Position numbers and translations under genes: made by a program
Notes under the pieces: generated by a model
What the model was told of the DNA's origin: nothing
The model's input: the letters and a program-made list of their open reading frames with translations, nothing else
The model's database searches: none
Shown: positions 19,247 to 29,160 of the stretch, one piece after another
Position numbering within the stretch: position 1 is the first letter of the stretch
How the letters are laid out: each line of letters starts with the position of its first letter
Assembly (NCBI GenBank): GCA_009829735.1
Contig: CM020620.1
Span: 28,180,951 to 28,244,950, forward strand
Direction of reading: 5' to 3'
Source of the DNA: Pyropia yezoensis
Taxonomy: Eukaryota > Rhodophyta > Bangiophyceae > Bangiales > Bangiaceae
Length of the DNA stretch: 64,000 nt

Positions 19247-22200
19247 TTACAGTAGGCGTCGTCGCCTCATGTAAGGCATGAGTAGTTGGCCGGGTATATT
19301 CGCCGCCTGTTCCCAGGTGGGTGAGTCCTATCCGACCCACATAACCTTGACGTACCAGGGTTCTGGTAGGTCCGGGTCGGTATGTCCGACCACGCTCTCT
19401 ACTTGGTATGGGATCCCATCCGGTCCCACCGGGTCATCTGACCGGTGGGTTGTAAGAGCTTCATGTAGCAACCCAGCCGGTACCGGCTGAGGCTGTTCCG
19501 GCTTCGGAGCAGGTGTGACATCATTCACACTGATGCGTTGGATCTCCGTATCGGAGTGTAAGATAACAGAGTGGTCATCTCTGTGGAGAATCTGGTACGG
19601 TCCCTTGACCGGTTGCATGAGCTTATTGCCCCGGAACTTCTGGTGTCTGATGTAGACCCAGTCACCTGTTATCAGGGTAGCGTTGCGCACCCGTAGTCGG
19701 GCGTCGAAGTTCTTCTTATATCGAAGTTGTGTTCTGTCAAGGGCACCCTTGAGCTTAGGAATCATCCACGACAGCTTGGCCAACCAAGCTAGGTGGATAC
19801 GTTCGGCCGGTCGGCCCTTCGGTGTATCATACCGAGTGCACCTGCCTGGTGGCAGCGTCAGGTTACCGACGCCTAGTGGCATGACCCACTCCAGCGGAGC
19901 GATGTTCGTGCTCCGATGTGGCGTGGCATTGTATGCCAGGGTGAGTACGGACAGAAGCCTGTCCCAAGTGTTCGTGTGCTCGGCCACGTAGCACTGTAGC
20001 ATCTTTACGATGGTGCGGTTGAACCGCTCCACCTGCCCGTTGGTTTGCGGGTGGTAGTCGGATGCCCGACGTGGTTCGATACCGAACATGCCCAGGACCT
20101 TAGTGCAGAATGCTGACGTAAGGTTTGCTCCGTTGTCGGAGAGGAGTTGCTTCATGACTCCGTATGCACTGATCCAGTGGTCAACCACTGCGTTCATGAT
20201 GGTGTATGCCGTATCATTCGGGATGGCTGCCGCTCGTGACAGCTTAGTGAAGCGGTCAGACATGACCAGGATGTACCTGTTCCCTTCTTCCGTTACCGGA
20301 AGTGGCCCGAGCATGTCGATAGCGACCTGCTCGTTGGGCCCATCAGGTGGGAACAGTTTCATGGCAGACGCCTGCCTATGTAGACTCATGCGGTTACGTG
20401 CACAGGGGTGGCATCCCCTTACGTGGTCGACCACGTCGACGGCCATTGCTGGCCAGTAGAAGAACCTTCACATTGCTGCGAACATACGTGAACCCCCCGG
20501 GTGTCCGGCTGTGGGGTTCTCGTGTTCTCGTTCCATGACGGCTTGCCGTAAGGACACGGGAACCACGACTTGATGTCGTCCATCGGCGGGTGCCCGCCGG
20601 TATATGAGTCCGTCTTCGTTCTCGGAGAAGATGCCGGCCGTACCGGCCAGGAGGTTAGCGCGATGACGTCTACAGTCGTCGTCATTGGCTTGTGCCTCGC
20701 GGAAGTCCGCGTGGGTTAGTGGGCATGCTCGGTGTGCCATGGTATGGTCAACCATACCTTGGGTAGCGTTACCCACCATGCAGACCGGTACCACTGGGAT
20801 GTCCTCGTCCACCGGGCGGGTATCCCCGCTCGGGGTGTCGAGTCGAGACAATGCGTCTCCGAGATGGTGGGTTGACCCAGCCTTATACACGGTACGGTAG
20901 TCGTGCTCGGCCATTTTTAGCCTCCATCGGGCTAGCCTCCCATGGCTATCGGAATCCTTGTCACCAAGGTTGAGGAGCCATCGTAGGGGTTCGTGGTCGG
21001 ACCTCACGATGAACCTGGAGCCCTCCAGGTATGGACGGAGCAGTTGCACTGCCCATATAACTCCGAGGCATTCACGCTCGGTGGCACTATAGTTCCGCTC
21101 AGCCGGGTTGAGTGTCCGGCTGAAGTATCCTACCGGACGTAGGTACGGGATAACGTTATCGGTACCGATCAACGTCTCCCCCTGTAGCAGGGTGCATCCC
21201 ACTTGGGTGTCGCACGCATCGACATCGATGACAAGGGTACCCCGTCGGTGCGGTAACGCAAGGACGGGTGGGGATAGTAGGGCTCGCTTCAGCGACTCGA
21301 ATGCCTCCTCTTCGCTACGCGAAGGGGGTTGGAGTACCTTGGGCAGGGTACTGCTCGTAAGAACCGTTAACGGTTTAGCTATCCGAGCGAAGTCCTTGAC
21401 GAACCGTCGGTATACATTGCACATTCCCAGGAAGCTCTTGAGCTGCGTCTGGGTGTTAGGGAACCGGGCATCCCGGAGTGCCCGGGTATTGGCTTCGAGT
21501 ACCCCTAGTTTACCAGGGGTTATCTGGTGGCCCAGATACTCGACCGTCTGTTGGAAGAAGGCGCACTTCTTCAGACGCAGGGTTACCCCGGCGTTCCTCA
21601 AGAGGGTGAGTACCTCGTCAACGTGTTGCTCATGGTCATCCATGTTACGCGAGAAGACGATGACGTCATCGAGGTACACTAGGCAGTTACGCCACTTCAC
21701 CCCCGACAGTATAATGTCGATAGCCCGCTGGAATGTAGCGGGGGCGTTGGACAATCCGAAGGGCATCCTTAGGAACTCGTACACTCCACTGTGACAGACG
21801 AACACCGTCTTGGGGATATCCTCGTCCGCCACCGGGATCTGCCAGTATCCGGCATTGCAGTCGATGGTGGTAAACACCGTAGCTTCCCCCAGGGAGTCGA
21901 TGCATTCATCCATCCTTGGTAAAGGGTAGGAGTCCTTCTTGGTAACCAAGTTGAGGCGTCGATAATCGATGCAAAACCGAGGGGTTTGATCCTTCTTCGG
22001 TACAATAACGACTGGGGCACCCCACTCCGACACCGAAGGTCGGATCACCTTAGCTTCACTCATCCTCTTCACTTCTCCATCAACGATCTCTCGTTGCATA
22101 GGTCCCGCTCGGTGCGGTTGTGACCGGGCGGGGCGTGCGCCTGGTACCAGGTCAATACGATGTTGGGTTGCCCCAATGGTACCCAGGGCTCCGCCTGTCC

Positions 22201-23413
22201 ACATGACGTCATGCTTTCTTAACATCCGTCGTACCCCTTCGGCTACCGAAGGGGGAAGGTGGTCGAGGTCAGCCTCGGCCAGTGCCTTCAATGCTTCTTG
22301 GTCCTTCGGCGGAATATCCGCCGGTAATGATGGTCGACTAGGCTTCCCGTCATCGGGTTGCTGTTGCTCGGTGGTCTCGGCGACCGCCAGCACCTCAAGT
22401 GGGTCCACTTGACCTTCCTTGTCAGGGGTAAGGATATCTCCTTCGTAGAGCTCGGCAATCCCGAGGATAGTTCCCTTCGGGAGGGTGACTGCCTTACGGC
22501 GATAGTTCGCCATCACTAGGAGGGACGACCCTCCTGATGGGAGGTCTATGAGACCGTTGGCCATGGTCAACCCATGGCGCTTGTACGTCCGCAAGTTGGA
22601 CTTGACTCTGCAGATGCCTGCGAGGTCACAGTTAACCGGGAGGACTGTCTCCGACAACGGCTCAAAGCGAGTTCGCTTGGCCAACCGAAGTGTCTTCGGC
22701 TCGACACTTGCGTACACCTCAGCCACGTTAACGTGGCTCCCTTGTAGCGTCAGGTCCCTGACGATAGCCGTGTCTCCTCGCTTCGTCCCGTCGGCTTCTT
22801 GAAGCTCGACGGTCCTCCGGCCTGGCCGGATTGCATCAACGTGAACGTTGATGAAGGTGCACCCCAGTATGCAGGGCACCGATAGGGTCTCACACACCAG
22901 GAAGTCGACTTCCGTGGTGAGTTCCCCGATGGTCACCCGCAGCGACATCGCTGCGGTCGTACGAATGAGGCGACCATTCGCGTCCTTGATGGTGGGTCCC
23001 CGAGTCACTCTGACTCGCGGAAGCCACTTGTCCGGGAGGGTATCCTTCCGGATAAGGTTGGGTCCAGCCCCTGTATCCAGTACAGGGTAGTACGATCGTG
23101 TCGACCGGGGGTCAACCCCCAGTGTGGCTGATACCTTGAAGTTCTCCAAGGTAAACAGCACGTGGCCTACACCGATATCCGGTGTAGCTCGGGCATCCTG
23201 AACAGGACCCTTGTCTGGTTCCATGTGACGGGGCTTCCCGTCCTCTCCTCCCAACCTTGGTGGTTGGTCATCAATCCTCTGACGCCGTGTCGTCGGGGCC
23301 GGAAGGTGTACCCGGGGGTTGATGCGGCGTCGGCTCAACCGCGCTCTCCGTGGGGCTTTCCCCGCGGTACTCCGGGGTGGCTTGCTTGGGTTACCCCAGC
23401 GCCCCCCGGTCAC
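19247..23413 (-). pseudogene. pol: pol polyprotein of element C, with two nonsense codons
   Basis: Same domains as the B pol: protease DTGA, RT with YLDD, RNase H, integrase and chromodomain. Two in-frame stops disable it. TGA at 20468-20470, where B has CGA, lies just after the integrase zinc-finger start (SRMFAAM). TAG at 19328-19330, where B has TAC, lies in the chromodomain. The frame is otherwise continuous to TAA 19249-19247. The position of the B start ATG is GTG here, so pol in this copy could only be reached from gag by frameshifting or by a downstream start. Confidence 0.9.
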
Positions 23414-23421
23414 CCTTCCTC

Positions 23422-25605
23422 TTACTCGGTTCCCGCCCTTGGTAGGGTGCTGTCCGCCGGGACATCCGGCTGAGGAGGTGCCTCCTCGACGGCCAGTACT
23501 CCCCCTGGAGCTGGCTGCCTACCCGGTGCGGGTCCGGGTGCTCTGGCGGGATACCCCCCTGTGGATGCCTTGCGTTGCGCCGCTGCCCTCCGAGACTCCT
23601 CGGGGATGAGTGGGCAGGAAGACACCCAGTGCTGGGGATCCCCGCACAACATACATCCGGACGTGCCGGTCCCTCCTTGAGTTCGCATCTGGGTAGCCCC
23701 GTAGCTGCGGTTGCCTCCCTCGGGCGCCGGAGTGCCTGCCCCTTGGTAGGCCTTGGGTCCTTGGGTCAACCGGAACATGGACTCCCCCAACCGGTTGGGT
23801 CGGCCCGCAATCTGCGGAGGTGCCTCCGTGCGCACCGCCCATGTTGGCAAGGGTTGGTGAGGGTTACCCGTCACCGGGGAGTACCCCGTAGTCCGCACAT
23901 ACGAGACGCGCCGTCCCGTTCCTTCGTTGACCTGGGACTGGGTTCCAGCCGGGGCGATGTACGCTACCGTACCATGTTCATCAATCACCGGCGTCGCCGG
24001 TAGCAACAGGTGGCCCTGTTGGTCGACTAGAGGTTCATCCTCACCAATAGGGGTATGTTCGGTCGCCACCAGTACTGGTGCGGCCTTACGTTCCACCTTC
24101 TCTTGCCTCGGTACCGGGGTAAGACTGGGTTTGCCTCCCTCACCCTTGGGCTTCGGGGCCAAGGTACATTCCGGGTGTAACACCCGGTAGGCGTCCCCTA
24201 GGGACTTGCACATGTGCATCAGTCGACTGAAGTTCGTCCGGGCCGTATTGGCTCCCCGTGCGGATATCCGCACGTAGTTGGGTACTCCTGCGAACAGGAT
24301 GGCCCGTAGCTCCCCTTCTCCGAGGAGCTTCCCCAGCTCGTAGTCGAGCTCTTGGATCCGGCGTCCAAACATCTCCTCATCCTCCCAGCTCTGGGCGGTG
24401 GCAGTGCGCAGGGCCCGGTAGTGGTCTTCGCACTTGTCCTCACTGAGGTAACTGCTCAGCAGCTCCTTGAGAATCCCACGGTAATCCATGGGGGTGGCTG
24501 CGACCCTCATTCCCGGCATCGAGGATGCCTGGCGAAGAATGCCTCGCACCCGTTCATCAACAAAGAACGGGAGGATCTCCAGAGCCAGCCCCTCGTTAAC
24601 GAGGGCCTTATCCGCGGCTGCCTTGAAGCTAGTCAAGAAGCCGATGACTGCCAACGGACGTCCGTTGGGGCCCCCGAACATAGGGACTCCCTTCATAAGG
24701 GTCTGCATAGAGCGGATCGCTCGGTGCGACGTATCACGCATCGATTCCGATACGGTGGTAGATCGGTCTTCCAAACGATAACGTTCGGGAGTCAGTACCG
24801 ACCTGAAGACTTCGTTGACGATCTCCGTGTCAGCGTCCTGGATATCCAGTCGCTTAGCCAGTTGATGAGCAAACTCATCGGACTCCATCCGCTTCAGTAG
24901 GCTCGCAGTTACGTGCGCGGTCATAGCTTCCACCACTGAAGATGGTACTTCAGGCGTCGGCACTTCGGGAACCCGAGTTGCCTGGCCTCCTTCGTCGTGG
25001 GGATACTGTGAGAGGGTACCCCCTCCGCCAATAACCGACTCTCCACCGGCGTAAGTATCCGCCGGGTCGTGTCCGCGGAGTCCGCTTCGGGTGCTCCGAG
25101 CGTATCGCTCCGTGTGGCTCCGTTCCAACTCTGCCGACGAGTCGGATCCATACCCCATTGTGTCCGGGGGTTGTCCAGGAGTAGCAACACCGGGGTTGAC
25201 CCTGGTGGACTCCGAAAGTAGTCCGGCCGGTTCGAACCGTACTGGTGTGGGAGGAACACGACGGGGTCCCGTCGTGTGGCGTGTTGACATCAACACTGCC
25301 ATCGCGTCCTCCGTCCGATCTTGACGGGCGTCGAGTCCGGAGAACCGGGCCTCGATGCGGGCCAATGATGCCATCAGGGAATCCCCTGGTGAAGGAGGCG
25401 GCGGAGTGAGGTCGGTCGATGACAGTTGAGGCGGGCCCCCGCCTCCTGCCGTCCGAGCCGTGCCAAACGTCGATCCGGCACCGGAAAGCATTGGCGTCTC
25501 AATGTTGTCGGTCGGGTTCCCGATCCCAGTTCCCGTAGTCACCTCCGGGGTCGGCGTCGACGCCGATCCGTCATCTTGAACGTTCCCCGTCTCTTGGGTA
25601 GACAT
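23422..25605 (-). CDS. gag: gag of element C (727 aa), capsid and zinc-knuckle nucleocapsid
   Basis: The first ATG is at 25605-25603 and the stop TAA at 23424-23422, 8 nt before the pol alignment start. The N-terminal ~250 residues are low-complexity and Ser/Thr/Pro-rich. The central part (about 260-520) is helical and Leu/Arg-rich, as expected for a capsid (FLTSFKAAADKALVNEG, LRTATAQSWEDEEMFGRR). A single C-x2-C-x4-H-x4-C knuckle (CMLCGDPQHWVSSC) lies near residues 650-664. Pol follows in the -1 frame. Gag should form the cytoplasmic virus-like particle that packages element RNA. The ORF is intact. Confidence 0.9.
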   Translation of the reverse strand: MSTQETGNVQDDGSASTPTPEVTTGTGIGNPTDNIETPMLSGAGSTFGTARTAGGGGPPQLSSTDLTPPPPSPGDSLMASLARIEARFSGLDARQDRTEDAMAVLMSTRHTTGPRRVPPTPVRFEPAGLLSESTRVNPGVATPGQPPDTMGYGSDSSAELERSHTERYARSTRSGLRGHDPADTYAGGESVIGGGGTLSQYPHDEGGQATRVPEVPTPEVPSSVVEAMTAHVTASLLKRMESDEFAHQLAKRLDIQDADTEIVNEVFRSVLTPERYRLEDRSTTVSESMRDTSHRAIRSMQTLMKGVPMFGGPNGRPLAVIGFLTSFKAAADKALVNEGLALEILPFFVDERVRGILRQASSMPGMRVAATPMDYRGILKELLSSYLSEDKCEDHYRALRTATAQSWEDEEMFGRRIQELDYELGKLLGEGELRAILFAGVPNYVRISARGANTARTNFSRLMHMCKSLGDAYRVLHPECTLAPKPKGEGGKPSLTPVPRQEKVERKAAPVLVATEHTPIGEDEPLVDQQGHLLLPATPVIDEHGTVAYIAPAGTQSQVNEGTGRRVSYVRTTGYSPVTGNPHQPLPTWAVRTEAPPQIAGRPNRLGESMFRLTQGPKAYQGAGTPAPEGGNRSYGATQMRTQGGTGTSGCMLCGDPQHWVSSCPLIPEESRRAAAQRKASTGGYPARAPGPAPGRQPAPGGVLAVEEAPPQPDVPADSTLPRAGTE

Positions 25606-25830
25606 GGTCACAATCAGTCAACCGACGTAACAATCACCACGAATAAGAGAGCGAGGGGGTAGATTGGGGAGAGTGACAGTAGATCACAGTCACAGGTAAG
25701 AGCTCAACACAATCGATCAGGTCGCAACACCACGAGTACAAGAAAAGGACCGGATCCCTATCCGTGTGCCAGGGCCGAAGACGGCGTCACCACAAGGGTG
25801 ACGGAAACCCGTCCCCTGCTGCTCCACCAA
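25606..25830 (-). promoter_or_regulatory. 5' leader and primer binding site of element C
   Basis: In element orientation the LTR is followed by T and then TGGTGGAGCAGCAGGGGA (plus-strand 25812-25829). The leading TGG pairs with the CCA end of a tRNA, as a reverse-transcription primer site should. I could not assign the tRNA. The remaining ~200 bp before the gag ATG hold no supported ORF and should carry the packaging signal (inference). Confidence 0.55.
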
Positions 25831-26192
25831 TGTAGCACAATAGGGATCCGTCGCACGTCCACTCTCAGGGAACACTCACCAAGGGGGATCGGCACCAACG
25901 TCACCGGGAGGCCAAGGTTGCTGTCCTTGGAGCGCAAGCCACGGGACCAAGATGGGAGCCCAAATGGGAGGGGTTTGTTGTTCTACCTTGGCCGGCGGTG
26001 GATTCGCCACCGGCCCCCTCGTTATAAACCCTCGGAGACACTACTAACTACCCTCCACCCCAAGATGCAAGTCCCTCTGGTCATACGTAACTTATAGATA
26101 CCGTGACCAGTACGGACTCTCAAATTGAAAGCCAAGGATTAGAAGTAGCTTCCCTAATATTAGGGTTACAATACGGCCAACCATATTGCTAC
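25831..26192 (-). repeat. 5' LTR of element C
   Basis: The repeat is 362 bp, TGTAGCA...TGCTACA, in the same orientation as 15447-15809 and about 97.5% identical to it. A TTATAAA box on the plus strand at 26022-26028 (TTTATAA in element orientation) is the likely core promoter for gag-pol RNA. Confidence 0.9.
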
Positions 26193-26197
26193 ACAAC
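26193..26197. repeat. Right target-site duplication of element C (CAACC)
   Basis: Exact copy of 15442-15446. Confidence 0.9.
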
Positions 26198-26433
26198 CCC
26201 TCCTCATACAGAGGCCACGCGGGGTAAGACCGCCGCCCCAAGGCCTCCCGTGGGATAACACGGCCCGTCTCCGGGGGAGATCCCGCCGCCAACCCAAAGC
26301 CGGGTGACGCGGGCATCCCATCCCCCGGAGCGATTGCGGAGCTCCCGCCGGAAGTCCCGGCGGGCGCTGCGTAGTAGGACGTGTCCTCCATACGTTCATC
26401 TAGGGAGTCAGTCTCCACCCCCGGGGTCACCAT
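26193..26433 (-). pseudogene. N-terminal part of the element D antisense ORF
   Basis: It starts at ATG 26433-26431 and reads into the C insertion site. The frame across the CAACC duplication joins perfectly with 15446-13693. The segment is Ser/Pro/Gly- and acid-rich (ETDSLDERMEDTSYY), matching the acidic N-terminus of the family 1 protein in character. It is broken by the insertion of element C. Confidence 0.65.
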
Positions 26434-26867
26434 GGCTCTCCCCAAGTTAGGGAGAGACGACCTTGTTGCAGTCGCACGAGACCTACCTCGAGTTGAGGGG
26501 GGCTCGGATCGCGGGTAAATAGATGGCCTCCCCAGCGTGGGGCGGCCCAGGGTAAGGTGAAGAGGATGTATTCGTGGTGGTGAGGTGAGTACCGATAAGA
26601 GCAAGCTGCCGAGTGGGCAAGCTTGAGGAGAGGGGCGGTCAACGTGACAGCCTCCCCGTCCACGTGACGTACCAGGGGGACAGCAAGTCGCGCCCCCAAC
26701 GCCGCGATGTGCGTTCTTACGCCCCCTCGCACGGCCGACCGGGTCGGTCGAAACTGAGGAGAGGGGAGTGTGACAGTATTGACCCCCAGGTAGGGGGGCA
26801 ACACGTGCCATGCCAGGGGCGGCAGGCCACTAGCCTGACCCGTTCCTCCCCCTGCATTTGGGTCCAT
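26427..26867 (-). CDS. Small ORF upstream of the D antisense ORF (146 aa, unknown)
   Basis: It runs from ATG 26867-26865 to a TGA ending at 26427. Its stop overlaps the start of the next ORF in the arrangement ATGGTGA, in a different frame. The product is rich in Leu, Pro, Arg and His (RTHIAALGARLAVPLVRH, SPHHHEYILF). I recognise no domain. It could be a first cistron, an upstream coding exon or a frameshifted part of the same protein. Family 1 shows no obvious counterpart. Confidence 0.35.
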   Translation of the reverse strand: MDPNAGGGTGQASGLPPLAWHVLPPYLGVNTVTLPSPQFRPTRSAVRGGVRTHIAALGARLAVPLVRHVDGEAVTLTAPLLKLAHSAACSYRYSPHHHEYILFTLPWAAPRWGGHLFTRDPSPPQLEVGLVRLQQGRLSLTWGEPW

Positions 26868-27810
26868 GTTCCCTAAGTTTGGGATAGTTAGCTTAGTAGT
26901 AAATCCAACTTGGATTTGAGTGTTTTCTGCATTTATCGTCTTGAATTTTTGTGTGGCCCGGTGGGCAGGTGCTGGGGTGGGAGATTCTGAGTGGCGAGAT
27001 TCTGAGGGGACCCTGGGGGGATAAGGGGAGGGACAGCGGGGCTTGGCCTTGCTTCCCCGTCCCGACCAAGAAACTGTTGGCCCACACACCATCTACTTGT
27101 TTGTCAGTGGGGGGATTGCCCCACTACAGCGATAGAGTGTGTGCGACTTGCACTTCTTCCGGCTCCCCCGACACGGGAGGCAGCCCTTGCGCACCGCCCC
27201 AACTTGGGTGTCGCGTGTGCGAGTGGTTTTTGCGACATCCTCGAGAAGGCCTGAGGGTGGCAATCCCCCTCTTGGGGCATCACCACGTACACTACCCCTT
27301 TTCGCACGCCAAGTGGGGCGACTGGGAGAATGGCCCGGATGGTGCGACATCGCCCCCTGACCGGGGGGTGACCTGGCACTAGACGGGCCTGTCTTGACCC
27401 TTCTCGGCGCTGTGGGGTTGCGGGACGCTCCCCCCTTGAGGAGGGGGAAATGTGGGGATCCATGGGATCCCCCAACACTCGCGCCGGGACACCGCCCAGG
27501 CGATACGGTGGCATACGGTGGAACCGGTGCCAAGGCACGCACACGTTGAGCCCTCACTGGGTGGCCACACGGCTATCCGCATGGCCCCCAGTCGGTGGGT
27601 CCCGCCGGGATCCTTCGGCTCACTCGGGAACAGGGTGACCCGAGACCGGCACCGGTATCTCCCCGGGGTACTGGATTTGGGTGGGCGTAGGCCCAATCCA
27701 ATTGTATGGGTTTGACCTCCCATAGGGGGTCCACTTTGTTTTTGAATTTCTGCATTGTTGAGGGGTTTATAGTTGATTTTGCTATGGGGCTAGTGCCCCG
27801 CTGGCTGGGA

Positions 27811-29160
27811 TCATCCGTGGGAGGAGGGCGGAGAGATTTCTGCTGGCACCGCTGGCCTGGAATTTGATTGGCCCGCACGTGGCCCGGGGTGTAGGGTCGC
27901 TGGGTACGGGGTGAGAGGGGGCGCATGTGGATGCTCGTTGCTTGTCCCCTTCGTAAAGGTAGACGTGTGTGTGCGTGAATACTGCCGCTTTTGGTGCGTG
28001 CTCGTCACGTCTTAGACAGCCAGACGGATGGGGGCTCCGTATCTCACCGGTCTCCCTGTGTTTCTCCACGGTAAGGTTATATGTTTCATCGGGGTGCTGG
28101 ACGCCTATACCTTAAGACCACTACATACCCGTGGGGAGACACAGGACCGCTAGTTCCCTCACTACTCAACAGGTAGATGGGTGTGCTTCTTCATCCTAAG
28201 CCGTCGTCACGGCCGCGTTCCGGGACAGCCGCGTGGTATGCACGTGTGGGCGAGCTGGGGAGAACTGGGGAGGAGTGCAGAAGAGATCACGTAGCTCGTC
28301 TGCTTATGAAAAGAAAAAAAAGAATACTGCCGGCTCGCACGCACCCCACGGCACGGATCGAACCTTAACTGCTCACTCAACGTCCACCCCACGCACTTTT
28401 GTGAGGAACCACCCGCACTTGGGGCGGCCCTCAACGTACTAGTGATGGTGTCAGCGACCCGTGCCAGCCAATGGGGCGACAGGGTGCGGTGAAGAGGATG
28501 GAGGTGGTGACGGTGGTGGGTCTGGGGAAGAGGACGGCGCGACGTCGGTGGTGATCGAGGGGTGTTCAAAGGGTCAAGGTCGTCTTTGGTCTGTGTCTGT
28601 GGTTGCCCCTCCGGTCTCCCCCGGTGGTGCCGACTCCCACGGAATATTTACTCACGTCGGGGCACCCGAGAAGCCCCAAAGCATGCCTTACTCCGTCGCG
28701 CCGCCGGTAGGCACAGAACGGCTCATAAACAAAGCATGGCTCTCAGAGCAAAGCATGGGCGGGCGTGTGCACTGAAGGTGTGCAGCCCCAGTCTTCCCCA
28801 AACAAAGTGGTCCGGCGTGCGGCGCCTATTGCGCCGCCCCAGCCGGCCACAGACGCCAGTCGGTCCGAAGGTCCGAGAGGCGTGTAAGCACGGCTCGATC
28901 GAGTCGACCGAATCGGCTAGCCGGCTAGCCAGTCACATCGCTCCAATGCTGCAGCGAGGACATTCTAACGGACTCGCCAGCTGTGGCAGATCTGGCTTGT
29001 CATTGGTGCTGATGGTGGCGCCTTCCGACAGGCCATTATGGACTATCGATGGCTGCTGTCGTGCGGCCGGCAGACACCGTGAGACAGCGGCTGACTCATC
29101 TTCAGTCTGGCAGGTACACAGCGTCAAGCCCCACAATACAAGGAAGTGATCCATGTTGCC
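27811..29160. other. Intergenic DNA, no supported gene
   Basis: Composition changes from the palindrome-dense TE sequence to mixed sequence. It contains a G/T-rich stretch, a CCACGCACTTTTGTG-type segment and a 16-bp palindrome GGCTAGCCGGCTAGCC near 28915-28930. ORFs up to 195 codons exist (28562-29149, plus) but show no recognisable domain or coding bias I trust. Confidence 0.5.

Larger units (their letters stand above)
15447..26192 (-). mobile_element. Complete family 1 Ty3/gypsy retrotransposon C (gag-pol on minus strand)
   Basis: The element is 10.75 kb with two LTRs, a tRNA-type primer site, gag, pol, an antisense ORF on the opposite strand, a polypurine tract and a perfect CAACC target duplication. 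It is inserted in the antisense ORF of the older element D. The two LTRs differ at about eight substitutions plus one 1-bp indel over 363 bp (roughly 2.5%), so insertion is not brand new. Pol carries two nonsense codons, whereas gag and the antisense ORF are intact. Confidence 0.95.
26193..27810 (+). mobile_element. Right remnant of element D (outer boundary uncertain)
   Basis: It carries the N-terminal part of the D antisense ORF (26193-26433), an overlapping minus-strand ORF (26427-26867) and a non-coding stretch with many short perfect inverted repeats, such as GGGGATCC-ATG-GGATCCCC near 27456-27474 and AATCCAACTTGGATT at 26902-26916. A purine run GAGGAGGGGGAAA near 27436-27448 followed by TGTGG could be the D polypurine tract and LTR start, but I found no second LTR. 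I place the edge where the dense palindromes stop, near 27.8 kb. Confidence 0.55.

Noticed and set aside
28308..28364. GGTTCGATCC on the minus strand (28355-28364), like a tRNA B box, followed by a T-run
   Set aside because: No T-arm pairing, acceptor stem or A box at the right distance, so not a tRNA. A tRNA-derived SINE remnant cannot be shown.
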